NCBI GenBank assembly: GCA_913031125.1
Contig: CAJWFK010000001.1
Location: forward strand, 62,001-126,000
Direction: 5' to 3'
Origin: an uncultured Woeseia sp.
Lineage (GTDB): Bacteria; Pseudomonadota; Gammaproteobacteria; Steroidobacterales; Woeseiaceae
Length of the DNA stretch: 64,000 nt
The notes beneath the pieces were generated by a model that did no database searches, was not told the origin of the DNA, and saw nothing but the letters and a program-made list of their open reading frames with translations. The translations under genes and the position numbers were made by a program. This document shows, piece after piece, positions 51,303 through 60,987 of this stretch. The stretch's first letter is position 1. Each line of letters opens with the position of its first letter.

Positions 51303-52301
51303 TTATTTTGCTATTTTTTCAGCCAAAAGACACAAAATCTCAAATGCTATTGTTGCACCATTCAGTGCAGTAGTTCCGCTAGGGTCAAAAGGCGGTGATA
51401 CTTCTACCAAATCTCCACCAATAAAGTTAAGACCCCTGAACTCGCGCAGCAATCTTTGTGCCTCACGCATCGTAATTCCACCAGGCTCCGGAGTACCCGT
51501 ACCGGAAGCATAGGCGGGATCTAGGCCATCAATATCAAAAGTCAGATAGACTAGCCGATCAGCCACAAGGCGCTGTGCTTCCCTCGCGACGGCCTGCCAG
51601 CCCAAGTCTTCGAATTCTTCAATCGTAATTACGCGCATACCCTTATCGCGCGAATAATCCAGGCCATCTGTAAAATTTTGGCCGCCACGAATGCCAATTT
51701 GTATTGTTCTTTTAGGATCGATAACGCCTGCTTCGGTCGCTAGCCTGAAAGGAGCACCATGGTGATATTTTGAACCGGTGAATTCACTCCACGTATCTGT
51801 ATGTGCATCGATATGAATAAGGGCCAGCGGCTCATTTTGCCGCTTAGCCAAAGCCTTTAGAATTGGCCATGTCACTGAATGATCACCACCGATCCCAAGT
51901 GGTATCACTCCAGCCTCGGCTATAGCATCATAAAATCGCTCAATATCCAGAATGGCCTCCTCAAGCGCAAAGAGGTTACGGAATTGAACATCACCAACGT
52001 CAGCTATTCTCGCCTGCTCATAGGGACGGGCACCAGTTGCAACATTGATCGATCGCATTACAGAAGACTGGTTGCGGACCTCTCGGGGACCATGCCGGGC
52101 TCCTGTGCGAAATGTCAGCCCACCATCATAAGGGATACCAATAATACCTATATCGACCTGCTCTAAGTCTGTAACAAAGGGGGCACGCATAAAAGTGGGG
52201 ATTTCGGTGTGCCGCAATCCTTGCATAGGAATATAGGATTCACCCAAGATGTTAGTTCGTCGATAAAAGTCGACGATTCTATCCTCGTCCCCATCATCCA
52301 T
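51303..52301 (-). CDS. Ureohydrolase (arginase/agmatinase family)
   Basis: Binuclear-manganese ureohydrolase of 332 residues that splits a guanidino group to urea and an amine. The start is ATG 52301, with AGGAGG eight bases upstream; a GTG two codons earlier is too close to it. Metal-binding motifs are G-G-D-H-S (about 141-145), D-A-H-T-D (about 165-169) and F-D-I-D-G-L-D-P (about 253-260). Agmatinase and guanidinobutyrase are the usual members of this branch, and the substrate is not decided here. It is one of two ureohydrolases flanking a secreted FAD enzyme and cytochrome, which suggests guanidino or polyamine breakdown. Confidence 0.9.
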   Translation of the reverse strand: MDDGDEDRIVDFYRRTNILGESYIPMQGLRHTEIPTFMRAPFVTDLEQVDIGIIGIPYDGGLTFRTGARHGPREVRNQSSVMRSINVATGARPYEQARIADVGDVQFRNLFALEEAILDIERFYDAIAEAGVIPLGIGGDHSVTWPILKALAKRQNEPLALIHIDAHTDTWSEFTGSKYHHGAPFRLATEAGVIDPKRTIQIGIRGGQNFTDGLDYSRDKGMRVITIEEFEDLGWQAVAREAQRLVADRLVYLTFDIDGLDPAYASGTGTPEPGGITMREAQRLLREFRGLNFIGGDLVEVSPPFDPSGTTALNGATIAFEILCLLAEKIAK

Positions 52302-52535
52302 ATTCACATCCTCCTAACCGCCACAGACCAACGTACTCTTCCCCACGAACATGCAACAAATTAGCGCATTCAGGGAAACCCACAACCATCTGGTTCGACC
52401 TCTGATAGTCAATCTTCTCTAACACTTTTATTACAATTAGTAATCCGTAAAGAAAGTGACCGACATTTTTTTGAGCTAATGTTATTTAAGTATATGTTTT
52501 TAGTAGTTAGAAAAAATTATATTAGACGGATTCAA

Positions 52536-54026
52536 TTAGCTCCAGTGCTTTACTATCAGTCGCCCGACAGAGCGTCCACTGGAACAGGCAGCGGCTGTAT
52601 GGGCACCGGCCAAATACTCACCGGCGAAATACATCCCTCGCTTACTCTTCTCCTGTTCTAGCAATACTTCATTCATTTGTTTTGCATAGCCCACCGGCAT
52701 AAAGATCAAGTCGTCACAGGTGTAGTTGACGATGTCCACGACATGCTTCTTGTCCAGAGCGGGATAAAAGTCCTGCGCCAGAGGAAAACAATAGTCGTCG
52801 ATAGTTTGGCCGCTTTTCTGCCAGTTCGCGGTATCACTCCGAGCCAGCGCGAACCGCACATGGGGAGGGAAATTCAACTCAGGTATCCTCGGCGTAGCAA
52901 TCGCTGTGGTCGTCCTAGCCTTGAGCGGGTCAGGGTGATTGGTGGTGTAATTAACTTCTCTATACTCGTTCGGCGCATGCTTATCGTCCAGGATATAGCA
53001 GATAACTGCTTCCTTGCTGAAGTAAGAACTCTTTGCCAGAACGTCCTGCTTAGGCGTCAGTTGCTGCACGACCTTATCCAAGTATTTAGCCTCAACGGCG
53101 CAGACCACAACGTCGGGGGTGACGCTACGCCGCTCCATATTGGCATTCAGGTAATGCACCGTGTGTCGCCCGTCAGTGCCGGGCGGAGTGATATAGCGGA
53201 CTGTAGTATTATTTTGCACCGGTAGCAGAGAATCCAACTTTCGCGTCAATGCCCCGATACCCCCCTTTGGCAATATCGCACCTTCGAAGGCCGCGAACTG
53301 GGGAAGCAGAGCAGCCTTGGATGTCTCATAAAGGGGCCAGCCCCACCACTCGCAATACGGCTGGATGACTGAAGGCAGGAAATCTCCTGCCGCCTGATCG
53401 CCCAAAATGCGCTCGTAGTAATGGCCAATAGACTCATCATCGAAAGCCGTTGCGGTACGGGCCTGACACGTGTCTACGGTGTCCTTGGCCGCTTGCATAT
53501 CGGCTTGGAGCAACAGCAGGTGTTTTTTCGTGTCGGTACTCAAACCAGGTACTTTCCCCGCCGACTTGGGATTGAACGCTAACTCCCAGACTGAAGGCAG
53601 GTCATACAGACCATGGCCATTATTCAACACACCCTGTTCAAGGATCTGTCGTGGCCGGTCCTTACCGAATTCGAATTGGGCCAGTTGATCGGCTATTCCC
53701 ACTTCATCCGCCAGCGAAAATAATTCGTCGCCATCGCCACTGATCATCTGCGCATGAGTGAACTGGTAGAGTGGACCCATTTGAAGTTCTACCATGCGGC
53801 CGCCGGTATATTTCTCTTTTTCGAAAATGGAAACTTGAAATCCTGCCTTGAGCAGCTCCCACGCTGCCGACAGTCCGCCAATACCCGCACCGATCACAAC
53901 TGCGGTAGGCCTTCCTCCGGCGGCAAACAAACGACCCGACATGGCAGCAGCCACAACAGCAGCGCCAAACCCCTTCATCAGATTACGCCGGTGCTTATCC
54001 ACATGAATTTGAATTATGTTGCTCAT
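52536..54026 (-). CDS. Exported FAD-dependent oxidoreductase (amine oxidase/phytoene desaturase-like)
   Basis: Flavoprotein of 496 residues with a twin-arginine-type signal (H-R-R-N-L-M-K-G-F, followed by a hydrophobic stretch), so it is folded with FAD before export. The FAD dinucleotide motif is G-A-G-I-G-G-L-S-A-A (about 47-56) with E-K-E-K-Y-T-G-G-R, and the C-terminal FAD contact is in Y-F-A-G-E-Y. It resembles flavin monoamine oxidases and carotenoid desaturases without being clearly either. Its ATG overlaps the cytochrome gene stop by one base (TAATG), so the pair makes a complex in the periplasm. The gene is clearly richer in G+C than its neighbours. Substrate unknown; an amine is a reasonable guess. 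Confidence 0.82.
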   Translation of the reverse strand: MSNIIQIHVDKHRRNLMKGFGAAVVAAAMSGRLFAAGGRPTAVVIGAGIGGLSAAWELLKAGFQVSIFEKEKYTGGRMVELQMGPLYQFTHAQMISGDGDELFSLADEVGIADQLAQFEFGKDRPRQILEQGVLNNGHGLYDLPSVWELAFNPKSAGKVPGLSTDTKKHLLLLQADMQAAKDTVDTCQARTATAFDDESIGHYYERILGDQAAGDFLPSVIQPYCEWWGWPLYETSKAALLPQFAAFEGAILPKGGIGALTRKLDSLLPVQNNTTVRYITPPGTDGRHTVHYLNANMERRSVTPDVVVCAVEAKYLDKVVQQLTPKQDVLAKSSYFSKEAVICYILDDKHAPNEYREVNYTTNHPDPLKARTTTAIATPRIPELNFPPHVRFALARSDTANWQKSGQTIDDYCFPLAQDFYPALDKKHVVDIVNYTCDDLIFMPVGYAKQMNEVLLEQEKSKRGMYFAGEYLAGAHTAAACSSGRSVGRLIVKHWS

Positions 54027-54454
54027 TATTTAGACTCGCCGAATTCAATATTCCACCATTGGCGAATACTCTTACAAGGCTCATCATCGATGGTGGCACA
54101 GCGCTGCCCCCCCGGATGATTAGGTATATCGGCGTTGAAACTTCGTAGATTGGCCATCTTGTAAATCACAATATTGTTTTCGGCGGAATCACCAATGGCT
54201 AGTCGCTTTAGTAGCTCTTCATAGACGGTAACGTTGGGGCGAACATACCCACGGGCATGACAGCCAAAGCAGCCGTTTTCGGCCAGCTTGGGTAACACAT
54301 TGCTTTGAAAAAATGTCTTCCCTTTGCCAAAGTTATTACCAACATTGTGAGCATCTTCATTATCTTCTGCATGGACTGACAGCCATGTCACAGCGAGCAA
54401 CGAACTGCAAAACATAGCCTGAATGATGTTCTTAAGCCGAGACATTCTCTTCAT
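54026..54454 (-). CDS. Small c-type cytochrome, partner of the FAD oxidoreductase
   Basis: Periplasmic protein of 142 residues with a signal peptide (about 1-29, ending V-H-A). One haem c motif, Cys62-F-G-Cys65-His66, is present, and a distal Met could come from Y-K-M-A-N-L; two further cysteines near the end (R-C-A-T and P-C-K-S) could form a disulfide. The length and lone haem suggest an electron acceptor for one enzyme rather than a general carrier. It is translated with the FAD oxidoreductase (one-base overlap) and should pass its electrons to the respiratory chain. Confidence 0.83.
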   Translation of the reverse strand: MKRMSRLKNIIQAMFCSSLLAVTWLSVHAEDNEDAHNVGNNFGKGKTFFQSNVLPKLAENGCFGCHARGYVRPNVTVYEELLKRLAIGDSAENNIVIYKMANLRSFNADIPNHPGGQRCATIDDEPCKSIRQWWNIEFGESK

Positions 54455-54550
54455 CGAATCTCATAATTTGCCCAGTGATTGTCTCCCAGGGAACTGTAAT
54501 CTAGGTTTTGTCTCCGCAAGCGCTAACTGCTTGATCTAAATTCGAAAAAT

Positions 54551-54627
54551 TGGCGCGCCCGGAGAGATTCGAACTCCCGACCGCCTGGTTCGTAGCCAGG
54601 TACTCTATCCAGCTGAGCTACGGGCGC
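54551..54627 (-). tRNA. tRNA-Arg(ACG)
   Basis: Minus-strand tRNA of 77 bases including encoded CCA. The acceptor stem GCGCCCG pairs with CGGGCGC, the anticodon loop CTACGAA gives ACG, decoded as arginine, and the T-loop TTCGAAT is present. In many gammaproteobacteria tRNA-Arg(ACG) follows tRNA-Ser(GCT) next to csrA; here a ureohydrolase gene lies between them. Confidence 0.97.
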
Positions 54628-54630
54628 AAT

Positions 54631-54936
54631 ATCAATTTTTTCTGACGGAGAGAGACCGCTATCATAAGTGATCCTGAGCCCCTCTAATAGTCATAAATTA
54701 CTGCAGAAACAATACCTTATTAACACCCCGCTCCTAGAAAAATACTCTACGTTCTAATGGATTCCAACATAAAATGGTAGTACTGAGAGCGGACGTAGAA
54801 AGCGATTATGAGGCAAGGTAAACATCCATACAAGAGACCAACTATCGTGGCACAGAGGCTCTTAAACCCGGTAGGCATGCACATGGACCGAACTTTTTAA
54901 CGTGTTGGTATGTTGAACTTTGCTACCTGCAAACAG
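54631..54936. other. Gene-free stretch between tRNA-Arg and a ureohydrolase
   Basis: About 300 bases with no frame, palindrome or repeat I can support. It is AT-rich in the middle and contains no copy of the tRNA 3' end. It may include the tRNA promoter, which would read leftwards from here. Confidence 0.5.
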
Positions 54937-56130
54937 TTATTCCTTCTTAGTCACGGCGCTTCTATGCCCAAGTTTTCCTTCCGTCACTAGTGTACCAAGA
55001 ACGTCCAAAACGACACGGCACGCTAGTTGAGAAGTGTTTTGATTGACGTCATACGGCGGCGCCACTTCAACCACCTCCATCCCGCACAAGCCTTCTCTGG
55101 CGATCAAACGAACAAGCTCGAGCGCTTCTCTTGGCAGGAAACCACCCGGTTCAGGCGATCCAGTGCCCGGCGCAAAGCCAGGATCAATAGAGTCAATATC
55201 AAAGGACAGGTAGACAGCCTTAGCATCCTTCCAAGCCAGATCCAATGCAACTTCAGCTGCTTTCTTAATGCCCAGTTCCTCTACATCGGTCATGGTCAGA
55301 ACACTCGAACCACGTTCTCTGGCTACCTCGGATCCGGGGCGAGAACCGTACCAGCCGCCTATACCCATTTGAACCAAGTTTTTTGGCGGACAGTTATTCA
55401 ATCCAACATCGTGCATGTGGCTATGACTATGATGTGATGTAGACACATCTTGACCCTCATGATTGTGGCCATTCGACGTCCAAAACCACGGGGTTGTATG
55501 CATGCGCTCATCCATGTCCATTTCTTGCATGTCGATGTGTCGGTCAATATGGATTATTCCGACGTTGCCGTCGATATGAGGTGCTATGCCCCTCACATTC
55601 GGATATCCCAGGCTGTGGTCCCCGCCCATCAAAACAGGGAACGCCCCCGACGTATAAATGTATGAGACTGCTTTGGTGACCTGATCGAATGTCTTTTCAA
55701 TGTTTCCCGGAATCACAAATATGTCACCAGCATCACATAAGTCCAACTCTTCGTGGAGATCGACGGCACCGTCAACTGAGAAGCCATCATAGAGCGCTGA
55801 TATTTGTCGAACAGCTTGAGGGCCGAATCGGGCTCCTGGCCTGTATGTTGTGCCTGTGTCGAAGGGGATCCCTACAAACGCAGCTTCATAGTCTCCGACA
55901 TTGCGAATGTCCTCACAGTAAGGTGACTTCATAAATGTGTTGATGCCGGCAAAGGCTGGTTGGTGACCTCGGCTAAACAGTGAGATGCTTCTGTCATTGA
56001 TAGAATCCGCTGCTTCAAGACCCAGTTCAAGAGAACGGGCAGTTTCTTCCTCTTGCTTTGTCTGTGTAATTCGATCTAGCCGTTTGAGGTTTCGATTACC
56101 GCGTAGTTCACCGGTTTTTGGGTCAGGCAT
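54937..56130 (-). CDS. Ureohydrolase-family protein with D-R-H motif and His-rich loop
   Basis: Arginase-fold enzyme of 397 residues, longer than agmatinase (about 310) because of an N-terminal extension (1-60) and an insertion. The start is ATG 56130 with AAGGAG seven bases upstream. Metal motifs are G-G-D-H-S (169-173), D-R-H-I-D (196-200, where most family members have D-A-H-x-D) and F-D-I-D-S-I-D-P (310-317). Between them lies a histidine-rich loop with seven His at 222-240. These features recall nickel-dependent guanidine hydrolases (GdmH), but that is not proved; no HypA/HypB-type nickel chaperone genes are nearby. It sits between tRNA-Arg and tRNA-Ser. Confidence 0.85.
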   Translation of the reverse strand: MPDPKTGELRGNRNLKRLDRITQTKQEEETARSLELGLEAADSINDRSISLFSRGHQPAFAGINTFMKSPYCEDIRNVGDYEAAFVGIPFDTGTTYRPGARFGPQAVRQISALYDGFSVDGAVDLHEELDLCDAGDIFVIPGNIEKTFDQVTKAVSYIYTSGAFPVLMGGDHSLGYPNVRGIAPHIDGNVGIIHIDRHIDMQEMDMDERMHTTPWFWTSNGHNHEGQDVSTSHHSHSHMHDVGLNNCPPKNLVQMGIGGWYGSRPGSEVARERGSSVLTMTDVEELGIKKAAEVALDLAWKDAKAVYLSFDIDSIDPGFAPGTGSPEPGGFLPREALELVRLIAREGLCGMEVVEVAPPYDVNQNTSQLACRVVLDVLGTLVTEGKLGHRSAVTKKE

Positions 56131-56260
56131 AAAGAGGCTCCTTAAAACAAATGAGGTCCGGGGGTCCCGACGGCGTCCGATTTTGGTAGCCACGAGCCTA
56201 CGCCGGCACTTTCAGGATATTTATAGCATAGACATAAGGGATATAAAACGGTGCCTTACT

Positions 56261-56351
56261 TGGCGGAGAGGGAGGGATTCGAACCCTCGAAGGGCTATTA
56301 ACCCTTACTCCCTTAGCAGGGGAGCGCTTTCAACCACTCAGCCACCTCTCC
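56261..56351 (-). tRNA. tRNA-Ser(GCT)
   Basis: Minus-strand class II tRNA of 91 bases including CCA. The acceptor stem is GGAGAGG paired with CCTCTCC, the anticodon loop CTGCTAA gives GCT (serine, AGC/AGU), and the long variable arm (GGGTTAATAGCCC hairpin) is present. It is just downstream of csrA, as in E. coli serV. Confidence 0.97.
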
Positions 56352-56455
56352 CGTAATATCAAAAGCCCCCACCCACCAGCAGTAGGCACGGGAAATGCAG
56401 TGTACTGTCGAGATACGGTGAGGTAAAGCAGGCTTTTTAGCTATTCAAGTCCAGT

Positions 56456-56653
56456 TTAGAATTGCGTGTCTTCGCCTGACTCAGCACCTTTCTCGCTCTG
56501 AATTCGCTCGTAGATTTCTTCGCGGTGCACAGCTATATCTTTCGGGGCATTAATTCCAATTCGCACCTGGTTACCTTTAACCCCTAAAACGGTCATCGTG
56601 ATATCACTTCCAATCACTACAGATTCACCGGCACGTCGCGTAAGGATTAGCAT
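56456..56653 (-). CDS. csrA: Carbon storage regulator CsrA
   Basis: RNA-binding post-transcriptional regulator of 65 residues, standard length. It begins [11 protein letters not shown] with the RNA-contact Arg residues and continues [16 protein letters not shown] and [10 protein letters not shown]; both RNA-binding edges (Arg6 and Arg44 of E. coli numbering) are kept. It blocks or protects mRNA leaders containing GGA and sets carbon flow and lifestyle. AGGAG lies before the ATG. In E. coli csrA follows alaS and precedes tRNA-Ser; here an HpaI-type aldolase separates it from alaS. Confidence 0.97.
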   Translation of the reverse strand: MLILTRRAGESVVIGSDITMTVLGVKGNQVRIGINAPKDIAVHREEIYERIQSEKGAESGEDTQF

Positions 56654-57009
56654 GATTTCCTACTCCTGCCGTACATATGGGCAACAGCGCCCTGCCTAAG
56701 CTATTTTCTCTTAAGCGCTTGTAATTGTAGACGAAATCGGCTTTTTCTGCTTCAAGTCCCCAGATTTTCGTGAATATAAAGGGCTGTTTTATGTAAAAAG
56801 ACAAAAATTTATAAAAATAAATGAAGTTATAAAAATTGACACAAGTAATAAGGACAACCATGATTATTGGTGAATTTAGTCGAATTCTCAGATCACGTTT
56901 AAGAGGTAATTTGCCTGTTGCTTGAGAACGTTTTGTATCAAGATTAGCTTCGCAACAACAATCAACTCTAAAACTGACCGTGAGCGAGTCGCTTCCCCGG
57001 GACGAAGAA
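56654..57009. other. Divergent region between csrA and the HpaI-type aldolase
   Basis: AT-rich, about 355 bases. A TACAAT about 65-70 bases upstream of the csrA start, reading leftwards, could be a -10, but its best upstream TTGAAG is 20 bases away, too far for a standard promoter. No gene or clear palindrome was found. Confidence 0.4.
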
Positions 57010-57789
57010 ATGATCAAAAACTCTTTGAAGTCGAGATGGTCTGACAATAGAGCATCACTAAACGGATGGTTATCTATCGCTAGCCCCTTTTCCGCGGAGA
57101 TCTTAGCAGAACAAGGGTATGACAGCATTACGATAGATATGCAGCATGGCATCCTCAGTTATAAGGACGTCGTGCCAATGCTTCAAGCAATGCGAGCCAG
57201 CGATGTTGTGCCTTTGGTGCGGGTTCCATGGCTCGAAGCCGGAACAATAATGAAAGTTCTTGATGCTGGGTCCTACGGCGTCATCTGTCCGATGATCAAT
57301 AACCGGCAACAAGCCGAACAGCTAGTTTCCTTTGTTCGCTATCCGCCTGAAGGTTGTCGGAGTTTTGGTCCAACACGAGCAGTATTCTCAGCGGGCACCA
57401 ATTACGTAAAAGAGGCGAATCAACAGATCCTTTGCATTGCCATGATCGAAACCGCCGAGGCCATGAAAAACCTTGACGAAATCGTGTCAACACCTGGGCT
57501 AGATGCGGTATATATTGGTCCTGCCGACCTTACCCTAGGTATAACCAAAGGTCGTCTAGCCCCGCATTTCGATCGCGAAGAAGATGAAATTGTTAAAGCA
57601 ATAAACAAAATTCTTACCGCCGCACATTCAGCCGATATTTATGCTGCCGTGCATTGCGGTACTCCAGAGTACGCTGCCAAAGCTATCGGTTGGGGTTTCA
57701 ATATGGTTACAATTTCAAACGATGTACAGCTCCTGTCAAACGCGGCCTCGAACAGCGTTGATAGAACAAGAGAGTTGATCGATGAATAA
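57010..57789 (+). CDS. HpcH/HpaI-type class II aldolase
   Basis: Metal-dependent pyruvate-class aldolase of 259 residues. The ATG at 57010 is preferred to a GTG at 56980, because family members begin near this point and a weak GGGA precedes it. Motifs include I-D-M-Q-H-G (catalytic His), R-V-P-W, the metal ligand Glu in I-E-T-A-E-A-M and G-P-A-D-L-T (about 170-175). HpaI splits 2,4-dihydroxyhept-2-ene-1,7-dioate to pyruvate and succinic semialdehyde, the last step of the pathway encoded around 17-28 kb; other members use 4-hydroxy-2-oxo acids from sugars. It stands alone between csrA and alaS, so its pathway is not sure. Confidence 0.86.
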   Translation: MIKNSLKSRWSDNRASLNGWLSIASPFSAEILAEQGYDSITIDMQHGILSYKDVVPMLQAMRASDVVPLVRVPWLEAGTIMKVLDAGSYGVICPMINNRQQAEQLVSFVRYPPEGCRSFGPTRAVFSAGTNYVKEANQQILCIAMIETAEAMKNLDEIVSTPGLDAVYIGPADLTLGITKGRLAPHFDREEDEIVKAINKILTAAHSADIYAAVHCGTPEYAAKAIGWGFNMVTISNDVQLLSNAASNSVDRTRELIDE

Positions 57790-57820
57790 CGTTACGCGTA
57801 TAAAGGTTGGAAATATTGGC

Positions 57821-60418
57821 CTAACTAAGTTGATCCGATATCCAGCCTGAAACAGAGTCCAAGGCAGCGTCTAATCCTGCAGGATCGCCACCACCAGCTT
57901 GGGCAAAATCAGGGCGACCACCACCTTTGCCACCAATCTGTTCAGCAACAGCATGTATGACATCACCAGCTTTAATTCGGTTGATAATGTCTGCCGTGAC
58001 GCCTGCAACAAGCCGCACTTTCTCATTTTCAACCGCACCGATGACTACAACAGCACTTTGTAGCTTATCTTTGTAGCTATCTACTGCTGCACGAAGAGTT
58101 TTAGCATCGGCACCATCCATCCGGATAGCTATAACCTTAATTCCGTCAATATCCGTCACTTGCTCATCAAAGTCTGTCAACGCCTGTTGATTCGCTGTAA
58201 GCACCTCTTTTTCAAGTTTCCTATTACGCTTAACTAACTGTTCTATTTTTGTTTTTGCCCTATCTGGCGGACTTTTGAGCAGTAGAGAAATATCACTAAG
58301 TATTTGGTAATTAGCATCAATCCAATCCAGCGCACTTTTTCCCGTAACTGCTTCTATTCGCCTGATACCAGAAGCCACCCCTCCTTCGGAGGTGATCTTG
58401 AATATGCCAATGTCTCCTGTTCTCTGCACATGAGTGCCACCACAAAGCTCTATCGAGAAATCGTTTCCAAGGCTAAGTACCCGGACCTCATCATCATATT
58501 TCTCACCGAAGAGAGCGATCGCACCAAACTTTACAGCATCGTCATAGCCCATCATCTTGATGTCAGCGGCACTATTTTTACGAATCTCTTTATTAACCAA
58601 ATGCTCTATTTGCGTTAGCTGATCAGGAGTCACACCCTCATAGTGAGAGAAATCAAAACGCAATCTATCCGGTGCGACAAGTGACCCTTTCTGTTGTACG
58701 TGATCACCAAGCACATGCCTTAGTGCAGCATGCATTAAGTGAGTTGCCGAGTGGTTGATAACAATCGCTGCACGGCGCTCAGAATCAATAGTTGCGAGTA
58801 CCTCATCTCCTATTCTGATCGTTCCCGAATGCATTTTTCCATGATGGATATTTGCTTTTATAGACTTCTGTGTATCTGTAACTTGAAAGAATCCATTGTC
58901 CGATTCGATTACACCGGTATCACCAACCTGGCCCCCACTTTCTGCGTAAAAAGGTGTTATATCTAGAATCAAGACACCTTCGTCCCCCTCTGATAAACAA
59001 TCCACTTCGTCACTGTTTTTATAAATCGCGACAACTTTTCCATTACCGCCCATATTTTCGTATCCAGAAAAACTTGTCTCAACATCGGTTTTTATTGAAC
59101 CACTTTCCCCGGTCGAAAATTTGCTCGCTGCGCGTGCCCGACTGCGCTGCTCCTGCATCTGTAAATCGAAACCTTCCTGATCAACCGTAAGGTTTCTTTC
59201 CCGCGCAATATCCGCAGTAAGGTCAACTGGAAAACCAAAAGTATCGTAAAGTTTAAATACCACTTCACCCGGCAGTTCATTCCCATCCAGATCCGCTATC
59301 GCAGCTTCCAGGATCTCCATCCCCTGATCTAACGTTTCCGCAAATCTTAATTCCTCTTTTTCGAGTACTTTTTCGACATGTTTTTTCGACTTAACAAGTT
59401 CAGGATAAGCCTCACCCATTTCAGCACAAAGTATTCCAACCAACCTCTGCAAAAAGTTTGTTTTGACGCCAAGTTTCTTGCCATGCCTGATCGCGCGTCG
59501 AATAATGCGCCTCAAGACATACCCTCTGCCCTCGTTACCAGGGACAACGCCGTCCACAATTAAGAAACAACATGCGCGAATATGATCAGCGATAACGTTA
59601 AGTGAACTACTTCTATTGTTCTCAATCTCAAGAATATCGGTGATGCCAGCAATCAAATTAGCAAAAAGATCAATTTCGTAATTGCTGTGAACCCCTTGCA
59701 TCACAGCCGCCGTGCGCTCTAAACCCATACCCGTATCCACTGATGGCTTTGGCAAGGGTGTCATCTTGCCATCAGCACCTCGTTCGTATTGCATAAACAC
59801 AAGGTTCCAGATCTCAACATAACGATCTCCATCCTCATCTGATGAGCCTGGCGGACCACCTGCAACATCAGGTCCGTGATCAAAAAAGATTTCACTACAG
59901 GGACCACAAGGTCCCGTATCCCCCATAGCCCAAAAGTTATCTTTTTCCCCCATCCGAGAAAAACGTTCCGGATCGATACCCATAGTGTTGATCCAGATAT
60001 CAGACGCCTCATCATCCTCTTCGTACACAGTGACCCAAAGTCGTTCCTCAGGTAACTCCAAGACTTTTGTTAAGAACTCCCACGCGTACCTGATAGCTTC
60101 CTCCTTAAAATAATCACCGAAACTAAAATTTCCGAGCATCTCAAAGAAGGTGTGGTGCCGAGCTGTGTAGCCAACGTTTTCCAGGTCATTGTGTTTACCG
60201 CCGGCACGGACACAACGTTGCGACGTCACAGCACGATTGTATTTGCGGGTTTCCTCGCCTAGAAAAACATCCTTAAACTGCACCATACCGGCATTTGTAA
60301 AAAGCAAAGTTGGATCGTTACCAGGCACCAACGGTGAGCTCTCAACAATCTGATGGCCATGGGAGTTGAAAAACTCGAGAAATAGGCGGCGCAGTTCGTT
60401 ACTAGTTATATAATTCAT
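57821..60418 (-). CDS. alaS: Alanyl-tRNA synthetase
   Basis: Class II aminoacyl-tRNA synthetase of 865 residues (E. coli 876). The catalytic domain (1-235) has [18 protein letters not shown], the editing domain uses H-S-A-T-H (about 554-558) with C-G-G-T-H-V (about 657-662) as zinc or substrate ligands, and the C-terminal DHHA1-type domain ends [13 protein letters not shown]. It charges tRNA-Ala. The gene follows recX by 58 bases in the common gammaproteobacterial order recA-recX-alaS. Confidence 0.98.
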   Translation of the reverse strand: MNYITSNELRRLFLEFFNSHGHQIVESSPLVPGNDPTLLFTNAGMVQFKDVFLGEETRKYNRAVTSQRCVRAGGKHNDLENVGYTARHHTFFEMLGNFSFGDYFKEEAIRYAWEFLTKVLELPEERLWVTVYEEDDEASDIWINTMGIDPERFSRMGEKDNFWAMGDTGPCGPCSEIFFDHGPDVAGGPPGSSDEDGDRYVEIWNLVFMQYERGADGKMTPLPKPSVDTGMGLERTAAVMQGVHSNYEIDLFANLIAGITDILEIENNRSSSLNVIADHIRACCFLIVDGVVPGNEGRGYVLRRIIRRAIRHGKKLGVKTNFLQRLVGILCAEMGEAYPELVKSKKHVEKVLEKEELRFAETLDQGMEILEAAIADLDGNELPGEVVFKLYDTFGFPVDLTADIARERNLTVDQEGFDLQMQEQRSRARAASKFSTGESGSIKTDVETSFSGYENMGGNGKVVAIYKNSDEVDCLSEGDEGVLILDITPFYAESGGQVGDTGVIESDNGFFQVTDTQKSIKANIHHGKMHSGTIRIGDEVLATIDSERRAAIVINHSATHLMHAALRHVLGDHVQQKGSLVAPDRLRFDFSHYEGVTPDQLTQIEHLVNKEIRKNSAADIKMMGYDDAVKFGAIALFGEKYDDEVRVLSLGNDFSIELCGGTHVQRTGDIGIFKITSEGGVASGIRRIEAVTGKSALDWIDANYQILSDISLLLKSPPDRAKTKIEQLVKRNRKLEKEVLTANQQALTDFDEQVTDIDGIKVIAIRMDGADAKTLRAAVDSYKDKLQSAVVVIGAVENEKVRLVAGVTADIINRIKAGDVIHAVAEQIGGKGGGRPDFAQAGGGDPAGLDAALDSVSGWISDQLS

Positions 60419-60476
60419 TTGGCCAGTGTCTGAATTAAAGACGATATTGTAATGTCAGATAGTGTAGCGGCAACGG

Positions 60477-60968
60477 TCAACGATCACCATTCACACTTAC
60501 CGCGAACCGAACCTGATCCGCCTCGAAACCACGGTACTGAAGAAATCTCATCTGGCGTGCTTTGTGAGCAAAATCGCTCGGGGGATCAAGTCCAAATTTT
60601 CGCTCCCGGATCTCTTTCGCCAACGCAAACCAATCCTGTCCGGAAGCTGTGATTTCACTATCCACTAAAGACTGACTTATCCCTCGCTTCTTTAGCTCGT
60701 GACAAATACGAACTGGTCCCTTGCCTTGGCTGATACGAACCTGAACAAAACTTTGAGCAAACCGTTTATCGCTTTGCAGGTCTTCTTCCGCGAGCTTCAA
60801 TACCTCAGCTACCACAGCATCGTAATTGTAACCAGCACGCTCTAATTTCCGTACCAATTCTTCTTGCCCATATTCGCGCCGGGCAAGATAGTCCATCGCC
60901 TTTTTTCGAATGTTTTTCGGTTTTGAAAAGCCCTCAATATCCTCTCCATGGAAGAGGTCGACATTCAA
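60477..60968 (-). CDS. recX: Regulatory protein RecX
   Basis: Modulator of RecA filaments, 163 residues, built of three-helix repeats. Family signatures are the A-M-D-Y-L-A-R-R-E-Y-G-Q-E-E-L (about 24-38), R-I-S-Q-G-K-G-P-V-R-I-C-H-E-L and G-I-S-Q-S-L-V-D segments, and a third weaker repeat to the C-terminus. It starts 19 bases after the recA stop, so it is co-transcribed and translated at a lower rate, as in E. coli. It limits RecA activity during recombination and the SOS response. Confidence 0.95.
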   Translation of the reverse strand: MNVDLFHGEDIEGFSKPKNIRKKAMDYLARREYGQEELVRKLERAGYNYDAVVAEVLKLAEEDLQSDKRFAQSFVQVRISQGKGPVRICHELKKRGISQSLVDSEITASGQDWFALAKEIRERKFGLDPPSDFAHKARQMRFLQYRGFEADQVRFAVSVNGDR

Positions 60969-60987
60969 CGCATGGATGGACTTTTTG

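Noticed and set aside
54551-54627. tRNA-Arg as an attachment site for a genomic island covering the catabolic genes
   Set aside because: No integrase gene and no second copy of the tRNA 3' end was seen in the window.
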